This document shows positions 7,968 through 16,659 of a DNA stretch of 64,000 nucleotides, one piece after another. The stretch is taken from the NCBI RefSeq assembly GCF_002355635.1, contig NZ_AP017558.1, forward strand, positions 372,001 through 436,000, given 5' to 3'. This stretch comes from Halopenitus persicus (GTDB taxonomy: Archaea > Halobacteriota > Halobacteria > Halobacteriales > Haloferacaceae). Below the pieces are notes generated by a model. It did no database searches. It worked only from the letters and a program-made list of their open reading frames with translations, and was not told the DNA's origin. Positions within the stretch are counted from its first letter, which is position 1, and each line of letters starts with the position of its first letter. Both the position numbers and the translations under genes were made by a program.

Positions 7968-8984
7968 TCACTCGACCGGGCGAAGGTGCTCACAGTCCCC
8001 TGAGAGCACGGTCTCGGTCCCGTCGTCGGTCTCGAGGACGAGCGCGCCGGGGAATTCGACGTCGACCGCGACCCCCTCGACGGTTCCGCTCGCCGTTTCG
8101 ACCCGGACCGACCGGCCGATCGTGATCGCCCGTTCGCGCCACTCCGCGAGCACGGAGTCCGGTTCGCTCGTCAGTTCGTGGAACCGCTCGAGCAGCGTCT
8201 GCGCCACGTGTCGCCGGTCGACGTCCTCGCCGACCGCTGCGCGGAGGCTCGTGGCGCCCGGTGGTAGGGACGCGACGTCGACGTTCGCGTTCACGCCGAT
8301 CCCGACGACGATCCACGAGACGCGGTCGGCCTCCCCGCGCATCTCGGTGAGGATCCCGGCGAGTTTGGCGCCGCCCCGGTCGGTCCGATCGTCCTCGTCC
8401 CGGTCGGTCCGATCGTTCCCGCTCCGGTCGGTCCGATCGTCCTCGTCCCGGTCGGCGTCCGGATCGGGAACGAGGACGTCGTTGGGCCATTTGATCCGGG
8501 CATCGACGCAGGCTTCTCGACAGGCGTCGGCCGCCGCGACCGCGGCCGCGAGCGTGACGATCGGCGCGTGGGCCGGCGGCAGATCGGGGCGTATCACCAC
8601 GGAGGCGTAGATTCCGCCGGACGGCGACGACCAGTCCCTGTCGAGTCGGCCGCGGCCGCCGGTCTGCTCGTCGGCGATCACCGCGACGTCGGTTCGTCCC
8701 GCCTCGGCGAGTTCGCGAGCCCGATCGTTGGTCGACCCGATCGCCTCGTGGAACTCGATCTCGTAGGGAGCGGTCGATCCGTACCGGATCGCGGCCGCTC
8801 CGTACGTCGGCGTGTCGGTCACCGCGTACCCCTGGTCCCCGCTCTCGATCTCGAACCCGCTGTCCCGGAGCGCCTCGACGTGCTTCCAGACCGCCGCCCG
8901 GGAGACGCCGAGCCGCTCGGCGAGTTCGGGGCCGGAGACGGGTCCCGATTCGAGCGCGTCTAACAGCGCGCGACGAGTGTCCAT
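7968..8984 (-). CDS. birA: biotin-protein ligase with N-terminal HTH (BirA)
   Basis: A 338-residue bifunctional BirA. The N-terminal winged helix is at about 13-58 (SGPELAERLGVSRAAVWKHV), the biotinyl-AMP loop is GGRGRLDRDW (109-118), and KWPNDV (165-170) is the family signature. The enzyme activates biotin with ATP and attaches it to carboxylase carrier proteins, while the HTH suggests biotin-dependent repression. Directly after KWPNDV an acidic Asp/Arg-rich insert (174-205) encoded by a 24-bp tandem array interrupts the catalytic domain. It is divergent from cofD. Confidence 0.93.
   Translation of the reverse strand: MDTRRALLDALESGPVSGPELAERLGVSRAAVWKHVEALRDSGFEIESGDQGYAVTDTPTYGAAAIRYGSTAPYEIEFHEAIGSTNDRARELAEAGRTDVAVIADEQTGGRGRLDRDWSSPSGGIYASVVIRPDLPPAHAPIVTLAAAVAAADACREACVDARIKWPNDVLVPDPDADRDEDDRTDRSGNDRTDRDEDDRTDRGGAKLAGILTEMRGEADRVSWIVVGIGVNANVDVASLPPGATSLRAAVGEDVDRRHVAQTLLERFHELTSEPDSVLAEWRERAITIGRSVRVETASGTVEGVAVDVEFPGALVLETDDGTETVLSGDCEHLRPVE
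8378..8456 (-). repeat. 24-bp tandem array inside birA (about 3.3 copies)
   Basis: Units start at 8378, 8402 and 8426, and each contains GGTCGGTCCGATCGT on the plus strand. They encode DRTDR plus three variable residues in the BirA insert just after KWPND. The length is a multiple of three, so the frame is maintained. Confidence 0.85.
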
Positions 8985-9093
8985 ACGGTCCCTGATCGAC
9001 GCGGCGAGATAGTGGTTCCGCCGTCCGCCGTCCCAGGGCGTCGCCCGAGGACGTCATCCGTTGCGATCCGGACCGACCGCTTCCAGGACGGAG

Positions 9094-9103
9094 CATACAA
9101 GCC
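9094..9103 (+). promoter_or_regulatory. TATA-like box of the cofD operon
   Basis: GCATACAAGC is centred about 27 nt before the cofD ATG at 9125. Only one such box is seen before the four overlapping genes that follow, consistent with one transcript. Confidence 0.5.
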
Positions 9104-9124
9104 GTCCCCGACCGACCGACCCGT

Positions 9125-10117
9125 ATGGTCACGTTTCTCGCCGGGGGCACGGGTACGCCGAAGCTGCTGCAGGGAGCGACCCGCGTCTGGGAGCCGGGAT
9201 CGATCACGGTCGTCGGCAACACCGGCGACGACGTCGAGATCGGCGGCCATCTCGTCTGCCCGGACGTCGACACCGTGCTCTTCTGGGGCGGTGACGTCCT
9301 CGACCGCGAGACGTGGTGGGGGATCCACGGCGACACCACCGCGACGCACGACGAGCTCGACCGGCTCGCGTCCGCCGCCGGCCTCGAGACGGGACCGCGA
9401 TACCTCCCCGATGAGGCCCAGACCGCCGGTCGGCGGATCGCGAACTGGCGACGGTTCTCCGGCGTCGCCGAGTTCCTCGAGATCGGCGACCGCGATCGCG
9501 CCGTCCACATCACGCGAACGAGCCTGCTCGACGAGGGACGGTCGCTGACCGACGTCACGCGAACGCTCGCGGACGCGTTCGACCTGTCCGTCGATCTCGT
9601 TCCGATGTCGGACGATCCGGTCGCCACGATCGTCCACACCGACGCGGGGCCGCTCCACTTCCAGGAATACTGGGTCGCCCGTCGTGCGGCGCCGACCGTG
9701 GAGGACGTCGAGTTCCGTGGAGCTGACCGGGCAACGCCGACGCAGGCGGTCACGGACGCCCTCTCGGAGCCGGTCGTGATCGGACCGTCGAATCCCGTGA
9801 CGAGCATCGGCCCGATGCTCGCGCTGTCGGGCGTCGAGGCCGCGTTGCAGGGGACCCCGGTCGTCGCCGTTTCGCCGTTCGTCGAGGACGAGGTCTTCTC
9901 GGGGCCGGCCGCGGAGCTGATGGACGGCGTCGGCTACGAGCCCGGCACCGCCGGCGTGGCGGCGGCGTATCCGTTCGCCGACGTGTTCGTCCTGGACGAT
10001 GCCGACGAAACCGACCTCGACCGCGAGGTCGTTCGAACCGATACTCGCATCGAGAACGGCGACGACGCCGAGCGCGTGGCTCTCGCCTGTCGATCCGCGC
10101 TCGAGACGGTTCGATGA
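9125..10117 (+). CDS. cofD: 2-phospho-L-lactate transferase CofD (coenzyme F420 biosynthesis)
   Basis: A 330-residue enzyme of normal length that joins the phospholactyl (or phosphoenolpyruvyl) group to the deazaflavin Fo, giving F420-0. The N-terminal motif [14 protein letters not shown], the loop [19 protein letters not shown], and the late [13 protein letters not shown] segment are CofD hallmarks. Haloarchaea make F420, so the function is expected. The stop codon overlaps the start of the next gene in an ATGA arrangement, which indicates translational coupling. Confidence 0.95.
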   Translation: MVTFLAGGTGTPKLLQGATRVWEPGSITVVGNTGDDVEIGGHLVCPDVDTVLFWGGDVLDRETWWGIHGDTTATHDELDRLASAAGLETGPRYLPDEAQTAGRRIANWRRFSGVAEFLEIGDRDRAVHITRTSLLDEGRSLTDVTRTLADAFDLSVDLVPMSDDPVATIVHTDAGPLHFQEYWVARRAAPTVEDVEFRGADRATPTQAVTDALSEPVVIGPSNPVTSIGPMLALSGVEAALQGTPVVAVSPFVEDEVFSGPAAELMDGVGYEPGTAGVAAAYPFADVFVLDDADETDLDREVVRTDTRIENGDDAERVALACRSALETVR

Positions 10118-11076
10118 ACGATGGGGTGAAATGGATGGCTCACGAGGAACACGGTGAGATGGATCCGGACCGTGACGAGATGGATCCGGACCGTAGCGAG
10201 ACGGCTCCGGAACGCGGCGAACGCGTTCCCTTCGACCCGCCGGTGGCGGCCGCGAGCCTCAGCGGTCGGTCCGACGCGTCGTGGGCCCGCGCCGCGGCCC
10301 CGCACGTCGGCTGTGCCGTCCTCGGTGGGATCGCGATCGATCCGGCCAGCCGGGCGGCCGCGCGCGACCTCGTCGACCGCGGTCGCGAGGAGTTCCTCCC
10401 GTCGGACCCGATCGCGTTCGTCGACGCCCAGTTGGAGGCGCTCGCGGACGCGCCGCTTCGACCGGCCGTCAACGTCCGGAGCACGACGGCCGCCCCGATC
10501 GAGCGCGTCGCGGGCGTCTGTGCGGCCCACGGCGCGATCCTCGAGGTAAACGCGCACTGCCGCCAACCGGAACTGTGTGCGGTCGGCTGCGGCGAGTCGC
10601 TGCTTGCCGACTCGGACCGGCTCTCGGAGTACGTCGCGGCGGCTGCGGACGCTGGCGCAACGGTGAGCGTGAAGGCTCGAGCCGAGGTTCCCGGCGTTGA
10701 CCTGCCGACCCTCGCCCGGTCGGTCGAGGATGCAGGCGCCCGCATCCTCCACCTGGATGCGATGGATACCGAACGCGCCGTGGCCGACGTCGCGACCGCG
10801 ACCGACCTGTTCGTGATCGCGAACAACGAGGTTCGTGGGCGCGAGAGCGTCCGGGAGTACGCCGCGTACGGGGCCGACGCGGTGAGCGTCGGTCGCCCGA
10901 GCGACGAGCCGGCCGTCCTCGAGCGCGTCGCCCGCGCGGCGGCCGAGTTCGTTTCGGAACCCGGATCCGACCCCGACCGTCAAACCGGAAGCGGAAGCGA
11001 GACCGGGACGGAGGGCGAAACCGGGGTCGGATCGGGGGCCGACACGCGATCGAAACCGGAGGATGCATCGCCGTGA
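10114..11076 (+). CDS. tRNA-dihydrouridine synthase-like TIM-barrel protein (archaeal NifR3-related)
   Basis: A 320-residue protein. After an acidic N-terminal tail with tandem repeats (about 1-45) comes a TIM barrel with [48 protein letters not shown] and [15 protein letters not shown]. These match the archaeal group annotated as related to NifR3/Dus flavoenzymes. NAHCRQ in the position where Dus proteins carry a catalytic Cys region is consistent. The last 45 residues are again low complexity. Whether it truly acts on tRNA is uncertain; its position between cofD and a CitG-like gene suggests a cofactor role instead. Confidence 0.75.
   Translation: MNDGVKWMAHEEHGEMDPDRDEMDPDRSETAPERGERVPFDPPVAAASLSGRSDASWARAAAPHVGCAVLGGIAIDPASRAAARDLVDRGREEFLPSDPIAFVDAQLEALADAPLRPAVNVRSTTAAPIERVAGVCAAHGAILEVNAHCRQPELCAVGCGESLLADSDRLSEYVAAAADAGATVSVKARAEVPGVDLPTLARSVEDAGARILHLDAMDTERAVADVATATDLFVIANNEVRGRESVREYAAYGADAVSVGRPSDEPAVLERVARAAAEFVSEPGSDPDRQTGSGSETGTEGETGVGSGADTRSKPEDASP
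10156..10218 (+). repeat. 21-bp tandem array at the start of the Dus-like gene (3 copies)
   Basis: Units start at 10156, 10177 and 10198. Copies 1 and 2 share GAGATGGATCCGGACCGT and copy 3 is diverged. They encode seven-residue units of the type EMDPDRD in the N-terminal tail and keep the frame. Confidence 0.85.
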
Positions 11077-12023
11077 CTGGGGACGAATCCGAGGACCGAC
11101 GCCCGGCTTCGAGCGATGCACCGAGCCGACCCAGCGACCGCGTCCGAACCGCGATCCGGAGCGACGCGTCCCGGACGTCCGCCGCGAACGCGCAGTTGGC
11201 GCTGTTGCTGGAGGTCGCCGGAACGCCCAAGCCCGGCAACGTCGATCGGGCGCGCGACCTCGAGGACCTCCGATTCGAACACTTCCTCGCGGGCGCGATC
11301 GGGGCCGGTGACGGGTTTCGTCGCGCCGAGCGCGGCGCCCGCGTCGGGAGCGCGTTCGAACGCGCGGTCGCCGGAATGAGCCGCCAGTCGGGCGGAAACA
11401 CGCAGTTCGGCTGCCTGCTCCTGCTCGTTCCGCTCGTCTCGGCTGCGGCTCGAGGATCGCTCACTCCCGACGGCCTCGAGCGCATCGCCGCCGAGACGAC
11501 CGTCGCGGACGCGGTCGACTTCTATCGCGCCTTCGAACACGTCGACGTCGCGGTCCCCGATCCGCCGGCGGATCTCGACGCCCTCGACGTTCGCCGCGGG
11601 GCCGCCGCGGCACCCGCCCTCAGGGATCGCGATCTGGCGCTCGCGGACGTGCTGGCACTCTCGGTCGAGACGGAGGCGGACGACCGGATCCCCGACTGGA
11701 ACGCGGTCGAGTGGACGACCGGCTTCGAGCGAACGTTCGCGGTCGCCGAGTCGATACGAACCGATACGGGACCGGTCGGCGATCGCGCCGCCAGGGCGTT
11801 CATCGGTCTGCTTGCCGACCGACCGGATACCCTCGTGGCGACCGCCCACGGCCCGTCGGTCGCGCGGGAGGTCTCCGACCGCGCCGCCGCCGTTCGTGGC
11901 GATCTCGAGGCCGCGGAGGCGCTCGCGGACGCGCTCGTCGAGGAAGGGATCAACCCCGGAACGACCGCCGACGCGGTCGCGGCCGGCCTCTTCGTCGCGC
12001 TCGAACGGGGGCTGTCCGTGTGA
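11073..12023 (+). CDS. CitG/MdcB-like triphosphoribosyl-dephospho-CoA synthase family protein
   Basis: A 316-residue protein starting at a GTG that overlaps the previous stop (GTGA). It carries the CitG family features: a long first helix ending in EVAGTPKPGNVDRARD, GMSRQSGGNTQFGCLLLLVPL, and a late GINPGTTADAVAAGLFVAL. CitG transfers a triphosphoribosyl group to dephospho-CoA for citrate lyase, but no citrate lyase genes are nearby. Archaeal homologues occur with C1-carrier (methanopterin-type) biosynthesis genes, so the reaction here is probably a related pyrophosphoryl or ribosyl transfer. Substrate is unknown. Confidence 0.78.
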   Translation: MTGDESEDRRPASSDAPSRPSDRVRTAIRSDASRTSAANAQLALLLEVAGTPKPGNVDRARDLEDLRFEHFLAGAIGAGDGFRRAERGARVGSAFERAVAGMSRQSGGNTQFGCLLLLVPLVSAAARGSLTPDGLERIAAETTVADAVDFYRAFEHVDVAVPDPPADLDALDVRRGAAAAPALRDRDLALADVLALSVETEADDRIPDWNAVEWTTGFERTFAVAESIRTDTGPVGDRAARAFIGLLADRPDTLVATAHGPSVAREVSDRAAAVRGDLEAAEALADALVEEGINPGTTADAVAAGLFVALERGLSV

Positions 12024-12766
12024 CCCGGTCCGGAGACGGCAGCGATCACGGGGGCGCGAACGCCGACGCTGACCCATCGGACCGCCGATTGGTCGACCCT
12101 GACCGGTTCGATCCCGACGACGAGCGAACGCGCGTCCTTCCCCGCGGGACGGGAAACGGCTGGCCGGTCGATCTCGACGGGGTGACCGAGACCGTTGTGG
12201 CGACGCGTGGTCCCGACGGGATGTGGAATCTGGCCGCGCTTGGCGTTCACGCTCCGGATCGGGACGCGTTCGTCGCCGGGACGGACGACGCGGAAGCGGC
12301 TCCGACCGCACGAACCTACGGCCGAACGCGGACCCGACGGAACGTCGAGCGCACCGGTCACGGCGTGATCCAGTTCACGAGCGACCCGCGGGAGTTCGTC
12401 GACGCGGCGCTGACGATCGACGAGCAGTCGGACCCCCTGCTGGCGAACGCGGACGCGTACGTCGAGGTCGAGTTCACGCGCGTCGACCGCGTCGTCGAGG
12501 CCGGCACCGAGATCCACACGTGGGAACTCGAACCGGTCGCGGGACGGATCCTCGAGGAGCGGGTCCCCCGGACGAACCGGGGGTTCGGCGCGGTCATCGA
12601 CGCGACCGTCGCTGCCTCGCGCCTCGGCGTCGAGGGGTTCGACGATGACGAACTGCTCGACCGGCTGCAGTACTTCGCCGATACCGTCGAGCGCTGTGGC
12701 GGGCCGCGGGAACGGACCGCGTTCGAGCGGATCGATGACGCGACGGGCTGGCGGGATCTGCGGTGA
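12020..12766 (+). CDS. DUF447 family protein
   Basis: A 248-residue protein that begins at a GTG overlapping the CitG-like stop. The core reads VTETVVATRGPDGMWNLAALGVH, then GVIQFTSDPREFVDAALTID, then TWELEPVAGRILEERVPRTNRGF. This resembles the flavin-reductase-like beta barrel assigned to DUF447, a family found in methanogens, methylotrophs and haloarchaea. Members in methylotrophs lie in tetrahydromethanopterin gene clusters. The stop codon lies at the start of a 23-bp tandem array. It is the last gene of the cofD chain. Confidence 0.75.
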   Translation: MTRSGDGSDHGGANADADPSDRRLVDPDRFDPDDERTRVLPRGTGNGWPVDLDGVTETVVATRGPDGMWNLAALGVHAPDRDAFVAGTDDAEAAPTARTYGRTRTRRNVERTGHGVIQFTSDPREFVDAALTIDEQSDPLLANADAYVEVEFTRVDRVVEAGTEIHTWELEPVAGRILEERVPRTNRGFGAVIDATVAASRLGVEGFDDDELLDRLQYFADTVERCGGPRERTAFERIDDATGWRDLR

Positions 12767-12828
12767 CGAGGTGGCGGGATCGGCGGTGACGAGGTGGCGG
12801 GATCGGCGGTGACGAGGTGGCGGGATCT
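12760..12828 (+). repeat. 23-bp tandem array over the DUF447 stop codon (3 copies)
   Basis: Three near-identical units begin at 12760, 12783 and 12806, each containing GGTGACGAGGTGGCGGGAT. The TGA stop of DUF447 (12764-12766) lies in the first unit, and the last ten bases of each unit copy the codons just before the stop. The unit is not a multiple of three. Confidence 0.9.
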
Positions 12829-12936
12829 GTAGTAACCGGTTGGAATGGGCCACACGCTGGTGGCCGATACGGAGCCCGCACGATCGGCGCTGTTCGGCGT
12901 CCTGCGGACGTACGCGGGGCTCGAGGCGGAACGAAC

Positions 12937-12945
12937 CCTTTTAGT
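12937..12945 (+). promoter_or_regulatory. TATA box of rps17e
   Basis: CCCTTTTAG is centred 26 nt before the ATG at 12968 and fits a leaderless transcript. Confidence 0.6.
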
Positions 12946-12967
12946 TCGCGCCGCCGGTACCGGCGGT

Positions 12968-13165
12968 ATGGCCATCAAACCCAAGTACATCAAGCAGCTG
13001 GGGAACGTCCTCATCCAGGAGTATCCCGACTCGTTCAACACGGACTTCGAGACGAACAAGGAGAGCGTCGAGGCGCTCACGACGGTCGAGTCCAAGGGCG
13101 TCCGGAACCGGATCGCCGGCTACGTCACGCGAAAGAAGGCCCAGTCGGCCGCCTCCGCGGCCTGA
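12968..13165 (+). CDS. rps17e: small-subunit ribosomal protein eS17 (S17e)
   Basis: A 65-residue archaeal S17e, a component of the 30S subunit absent from bacteria. The motif MAIKPKYIKQLGNVLI, then FETNKESVEALTTVESK and VRNRIAGYVTRKK, covers the conserved domain completely. The start is fixed by the TATA box 26 nt upstream. It is separated from the cofD chain by the 23-bp array and has its own promoter. Confidence 0.95.
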   Translation: MAIKPKYIKQLGNVLIQEYPDSFNTDFETNKESVEALTTVESKGVRNRIAGYVTRKKAQSAASAA

Positions 13166-13291
13166 CCGTCGGCCCTCTCACACTCGTCCGACGGGACGTT
13201 CCGTCCCGGACCGTTCTCCGACCGCCCGCCGGCCGATCGCGGCGCGTTTTCGCCGAGGGTTTATCCCCGAAGCCGCGGCCATCTCGTCGGG

Positions 13292-14530
13292 ATGGACCCC
13301 GTGTTCCGGCCGGTCGTCGACCCGACGTTCGCGGTTGCCGCGATCGCGTTCGTGGTCGGCGGCGCCGCCCTCGGAACGATCAGCGGGCTGATCCCGGGAC
13401 TACACGCGAACAACTTCGCGCTCGTGCTCGCCGGCGCCGCCCCGAGCATCCCCGCGGACCCGCTGCTCGTCGGCTGCGCGATGCTCGGGGCGGGCGTGGT
13501 ACATACGTTCCTCGACATCGTTCCCTCCCTCTCGCTGGGCGTCCCGGACGCCGCGATGGCGGTCGCCTCGCTGCCTGGCCATCGGCTGGTGATCGCCGGG
13601 CGGGGTCGCGAGGCGTTGCGGCTCTCCGCGGTCGGATCCGGGCTGGCGGTGCTGCTCGCCGTTCCGTTGGCGATCCCCGTCACGTGGGTGATGATCCACG
13701 CGTATCCGACGATCCGGGCGAACATCGGGATCGTCCTGGCGGCAGTCGTCGGATTCCTCCTCGTGACGGAGTCCTCGCGGCGGGCGGCGGTCGCCGGGCT
13801 CGGCGTCTTTCTCGCGAGCGCGTTTCTCGGATCGGTCACGCTCGACGTCGACCCGAACGCGCCGCTTTCGACCGGCGGGATGCTCGCGCCGTTGTTCAGC
13901 GGCCTCTTCGGTGCGCCGGTCCTCATCGACGCGATCGACGGTGCCGGCGTGCCGCCCCAGTCGGACGCCCGGATCGCGATGGACCGTCGGCCGCTCGGCA
14001 TTACGGCCGCTGCGGGATCGTTCGCGGGGGCGATCGTCGGCTATCTGCCGGGCGTCTCGGCGGCGATCGCCGCGACGGCGGCGATCCCCGTCGTTCCACG
14101 GTCGGACGCCGACCGGGGGTTCGTGGTCGCCACGAGCGGCGCGTCGACGAGCAACACGGTCTTCGCGCTGTTCGCGCTCGTCGCGCTGGGCGTGCCCCGG
14201 ACGGGCGTGATGGTGGCCATCGAGGAGGTTGCGGTTCCGCTCGCCCTCCCCGTCCTGCTCGCGGCGACCGCCCTCGCCGCCGGGATCGGGTTCTGCGTGC
14301 TGCTTCTGGTCGGCGACGCGTACCTCCGGATCGTCGGCAGGGCGGACTACGCTCGACTCTCGCTCGGCGTACTCACGTTTCTGGTCGGACTCTCGTTCCT
14401 GTTCGCGGGACTCGTCGGCGTCGGGACGCTCGTCGTCGCCGCGGCGTTGGGGCTCGTTCCGCCGCGGGTCGGCACCCGTCGCGTCCATCTGATGGGGGTG
14501 TTGATCGGTCCGTTGCTGTTGGGATCGTGA
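13292..14530 (+). CDS. TctA-like / DUF112 multi-pass membrane permease
   Basis: A 412-residue hydrophobic protein with about ten predicted membrane segments. The family motif GTISGLIPGLHANNFAL (residues 29-45) and the repeated GYLPGVSAAIAATAAIP with TSGASTSNTVFALFALVALG correspond to the two TctA half-repeats. Bacterial TctA works with TctB and a periplasmic TctC in tricarboxylate uptake, but no TctB or TctC is present here. Haloarchaeal members are stand-alone, and the substrate is unknown. Confidence 0.82.
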   Translation: MDPVFRPVVDPTFAVAAIAFVVGGAALGTISGLIPGLHANNFALVLAGAAPSIPADPLLVGCAMLGAGVVHTFLDIVPSLSLGVPDAAMAVASLPGHRLVIAGRGREALRLSAVGSGLAVLLAVPLAIPVTWVMIHAYPTIRANIGIVLAAVVGFLLVTESSRRAAVAGLGVFLASAFLGSVTLDVDPNAPLSTGGMLAPLFSGLFGAPVLIDAIDGAGVPPQSDARIAMDRRPLGITAAAGSFAGAIVGYLPGVSAAIAATAAIPVVPRSDADRGFVVATSGASTSNTVFALFALVALGVPRTGVMVAIEEVAVPLALPVLLAATALAAGIGFCVLLLVGDAYLRIVGRADYARLSLGVLTFLVGLSFLFAGLVGVGTLVVAAALGLVPPRVGTRRVHLMGVLIGPLLLGS

Positions 14531-14607
14531 CCAGGTACGCGCGACGTTTCGCGCGGGCACCGGACGGTAGGGATCCGAAACCGATCCCGACCGAACGCAA
14601 AGAACAA

Positions 14608-14616
14608 CGGTTAAAA
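14608..14616 (+). promoter_or_regulatory. TATA box of the zinc-finger mini-protein and EF-1beta operon
   Basis: CGGTTAAAA is centred 27 nt before the ATG at 14640. The EF-1beta gene begins 2 bp after the mini-protein stop, so this box probably serves both. Confidence 0.55.
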
Positions 14617-14639
14617 GTCGCGCCCCGGTTCATCAGAGT

Positions 14640-14819
14640 ATGAGCGATAGTCAGCAGCAGGCGGCCACTCAGTGCGTCTCCTGCGGGATCCAGGTCGCCG
14701 GGATGAACGCCGCCCGGTTCGATTGCCCCGAGTGCGGCACGAACATCAGCCGATGCGCGAAGTGCCGCAAGCAGAGCAACCTGTATGAGTGTCCCGACTG
14801 CGGCTTCCGGGGGCCCTAA
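14640..14819 (+). CDS. HVO_2753-like four-CxxC zinc-finger mini-protein
   Basis: A 59-residue protein with four CxxC pairs: CVSC (12-15), CPEC (29-32), CAKC (39-42) and CPDC (51-54). Length and cysteine pattern match the haloarchaeal zinc-finger micro-protein studied in Haloferax as HVO_2753, which binds zinc and was linked to swarming and biofilm phenotypes. It lies 2 bp before EF-1beta, the usual neighbour, suggesting a link with translation. The molecular target is unknown. Confidence 0.88.
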   Translation: MSDSQQQAATQCVSCGIQVAGMNAARFDCPECGTNISRCAKCRKQSNLYECPDCGFRGP

Positions 14820-14821
14820 CG

Positions 14822-15088
14822 ATGGGTGACGTCGCAGCCAAGATCAAGGTGATGCCGAACAGTCCCGAGGTCGACCTCGACGAGCTCCAGGAGCTGCTCG
14901 AGGACTCGCTCCCCCAGGGCGCGAAGATCCGCGGGTTCGAACGCGACGACGTCGCGTTCGGCCTCGTCGCGCTGTTGCCGACCGTGATCGTCCCCGACGA
15001 CGCGGGCGGCACCGAGGCCGTCGAGGAGGCGTTCAGCGGCGTCGAGGGCGTCGAATCCGTCGCGGTCGAGAACGTCGGCCGTCTGTAA
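14822..15088 (+). CDS. aef1b: translation elongation factor 1-beta (aEF-1beta)
   Basis: An 88-residue archaeal EF-1beta, the nucleotide-exchange factor of EF-1alpha. The conserved strands [38 protein letters not shown] and [19 protein letters not shown] give the small alpha/beta fold with the function at the C-terminal end. Length is normal. It is co-transcribed with the zinc-finger gene. A tRNA-Thr in the opposite orientation follows downstream. Confidence 0.95.
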   Translation: MGDVAAKIKVMPNSPEVDLDELQELLEDSLPQGAKIRGFERDDVAFGLVALLPTVIVPDDAGGTEAVEEAFSGVEGVESVAVENVGRL

Positions 15089-15229
15089 CGCCGGCAGTCC
15101 TTCGTCTCGGAGCGTTCGTTTTCTCGGCCGTCTGCCCGCTGAGAGCGCCTCTCACGCCGGGGTCGTTGTTTCAGCGTACGACGACCACTGGCGGTCAGTC
15201 AAAACTGATGGTCAGCTGACGCAAGAACG

Positions 15230-15303
15230 AGCCAGGGCGGGGATTTGAACCCCGGAAGTCTCGATTACAAGTCGAGTGCATGAACCGCCCATGCTCCCCT
15301 GGC
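15230..15303 (-). tRNA. tRNA-Thr(UGU)
   Basis: On the minus strand the acceptor GCCAGGG pairs with CCCTGGC, the D stem is GCAT/ATGC, the anticodon stem is CTCGA/TCGAG around CTTGTAA (anticodon TGT at 15267-15269), and the T arm is CGGGG-TTCAAAT-CCCCG. No intron, and no encoded CCA. About 74 nt; the left boundary could be off by one. Confidence 0.93.
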
Positions 15304-15443
15304 ACGGGACCGGATTGTCGACCCACCTTTGAGTCAGTATCGGTTTTCCGGCCCGATCGGGCCGCGTCGTCGGCGGGTTCGGGACGCAGCCGCCCGCCCG
15401 TTTCGTACCGGCCCGGGGTCGGCCCGGGGTCGGCCACCGTTGG

Positions 15444-16013
15444 TCACCGGTCGGGGAGTTCCTTCTCGAGCTCGACCCGATGGGGTTCATAGTCGTGCCG
15501 ACGATAGAGGCGACGCGCGTCGACGTTGCTCGCCATCGCCTCGATCGCGACGGCGTCGACCCCGGCCGTCGCGAGTCGTCGTTCCCCCCGATCGAGCAGC
15601 GACGAACCGATCCCGCCGTCACGGGCTCCCGGCTTGACGAACAGCGCGTCGATGAATCCCCGGTCGACGTCCCGTTCGTAGGACCCGCGTTCGCGTGAAA
15701 CCAGAACGAATCCGATCGGGTCGCGTTCAGCGGGGTCGTCCCTTCCAGGTGCCGTGTCAGTGGACCGGGCAAGAAAGACCTCCTCCGCGACGATGGCTTC
15801 CGCAAGCCTGTCTCGAACGACCCGTGCGTTGGGTCGAGCCCGAAGATGTGACCCCTCCTCCCGTTGATCGCTCGCCAGTGCGAGCCACAGGTCGACGAGC
15901 GCGTCGAGGTCCGCCATCGTGGCGGCGACGACCGCGTGGGACGATGTAGCATCGTCGCCGGTATCGGTTTCGTCCGTCGGTTCGTCCTCGGCGTCCGTTT
16001 CTCGTTCGGTCAT
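15444..16013 (-). CDS. GNAT family N-acetyltransferase
   Basis: A 189-residue protein with an acidic N-terminal tail (1-30) and a GNAT domain. The acetyl-CoA loop is at about 134-144 (FVKPGARDGGIGSSLL, the haloarchaeal version of the R/Q-x-x-G-x-G/A motif), followed by AIEAMASNVDARRLYRRHDYEPHRVELEKEL. I chose the ATG at 16013 because the longer frame adds an arginine-rich shadow translation. Substrate is not predictable. Confidence 0.85.
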   Translation of the reverse strand: MTERETDAEDEPTDETDTGDDATSSHAVVAATMADLDALVDLWLALASDQREEGSHLRARPNARVVRDRLAEAIVAEEVFLARSTDTAPGRDDPAERDPIGFVLVSRERGSYERDVDRGFIDALFVKPGARDGGIGSSLLDRGERRLATAGVDAVAIEAMASNVDARRLYRRHDYEPHRVELEKELPDR

Positions 16014-16095
16014 TACGCATCCAATCGGTCGGGGTCGGGCTCTCGCTCGCGATCGGAGGACGCGACTACGGGGACGGGACCGGCCACGAGCGCAC

Positions 16096-16659
16096 TCAGA
16101 CCTCCTGACAGTCCGGACAGACGAGTCGCCCGTCGTGGTGCTCGAGGGTCGCGGACAGGGTTCCACAGACCTCACAGATGCTCTGTGTCGGTTCCGTCTC
16201 GGTTCCCCGTTCGGCATCCCGCTCCAGGGACCTCGATCGCCGCTCGCCGTTGGCTTCGGGGGTCGCGTTCTCGAGCCGTTGCGTGGGTCGAGCAGCGAGC
16301 ACGTCGTGTTCGGTGAGGACGCCGACCGCCCGTCCGTCCTCCGTGACGATCAACCGGTTCGTTCCCTCGGCGATCAGCCGCTCCTCGGCGGCGGCGATCG
16401 ATTCGCTCGCCGCGATCGTCGGTGCCGGCGGACTCATCACCTTCCCGACCGTCGTCCCGTTCGGATCGTTGCCCTCCAGCACCGCCGCGAGGGCGTCACG
16501 CGGGGAGAGACAGCCGACCGGTTCATCGCCGCGAACGACCACCAGACAGTCGGCGGAGTCGGCCACCAGCAGCGCCGCGGCCTCGCCGAGCTCGTCCGAC
16601 TCGCTGACGCCCAGGAACTCCCTGTGCATCACGTCTCGGGTAGTGGTACCATTGTTCAT
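16096..16659 (-). CDS. CBS-pair protein with C-terminal zinc ribbon
   Basis: A 187-residue protein with two CBS motifs (about 5-62 and 68-128), with VMHREFLGVSESDELGEAA, CLVVVRGDEPVG, KVMSPPAPTIAASESI and NRLIVTEDGRAVGVLTEHDVL. After a charged linker a small zinc ribbon follows (CEVC and CPDC, last 28 residues). CBS pairs usually sense adenine nucleotides or SAM, while the ribbon may bind nucleic acid or protein. A TATA-like GGTTTTACAG lies 28 nt upstream. Partner unknown. Confidence 0.85.
   Translation of the reverse strand: MNNGTTTRDVMHREFLGVSESDELGEAAALLVADSADCLVVVRGDEPVGCLSPRDALAAVLEGNDPNGTTVGKVMSPPAPTIAASESIAAAEERLIAEGTNRLIVTEDGRAVGVLTEHDVLAARPTQRLENATPEANGERRSRSLERDAERGTETEPTQSICEVCGTLSATLEHHDGRLVCPDCQEV

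Noticed and set aside
11073-12023. CitG-like gene as true triphosphoribosyl-dephospho-CoA synthase of citrate lyase
   Set aside because: No citrate or malonate lyase/decarboxylase subunits occur in the window, and the overlap with cofD and DUF447 points to another role.
15230-15303. tRNA-Thr as an integration site of a mobile element
   Set aside because: No integrase, no repeated tRNA 3' end downstream, and neighbours look like core genes.
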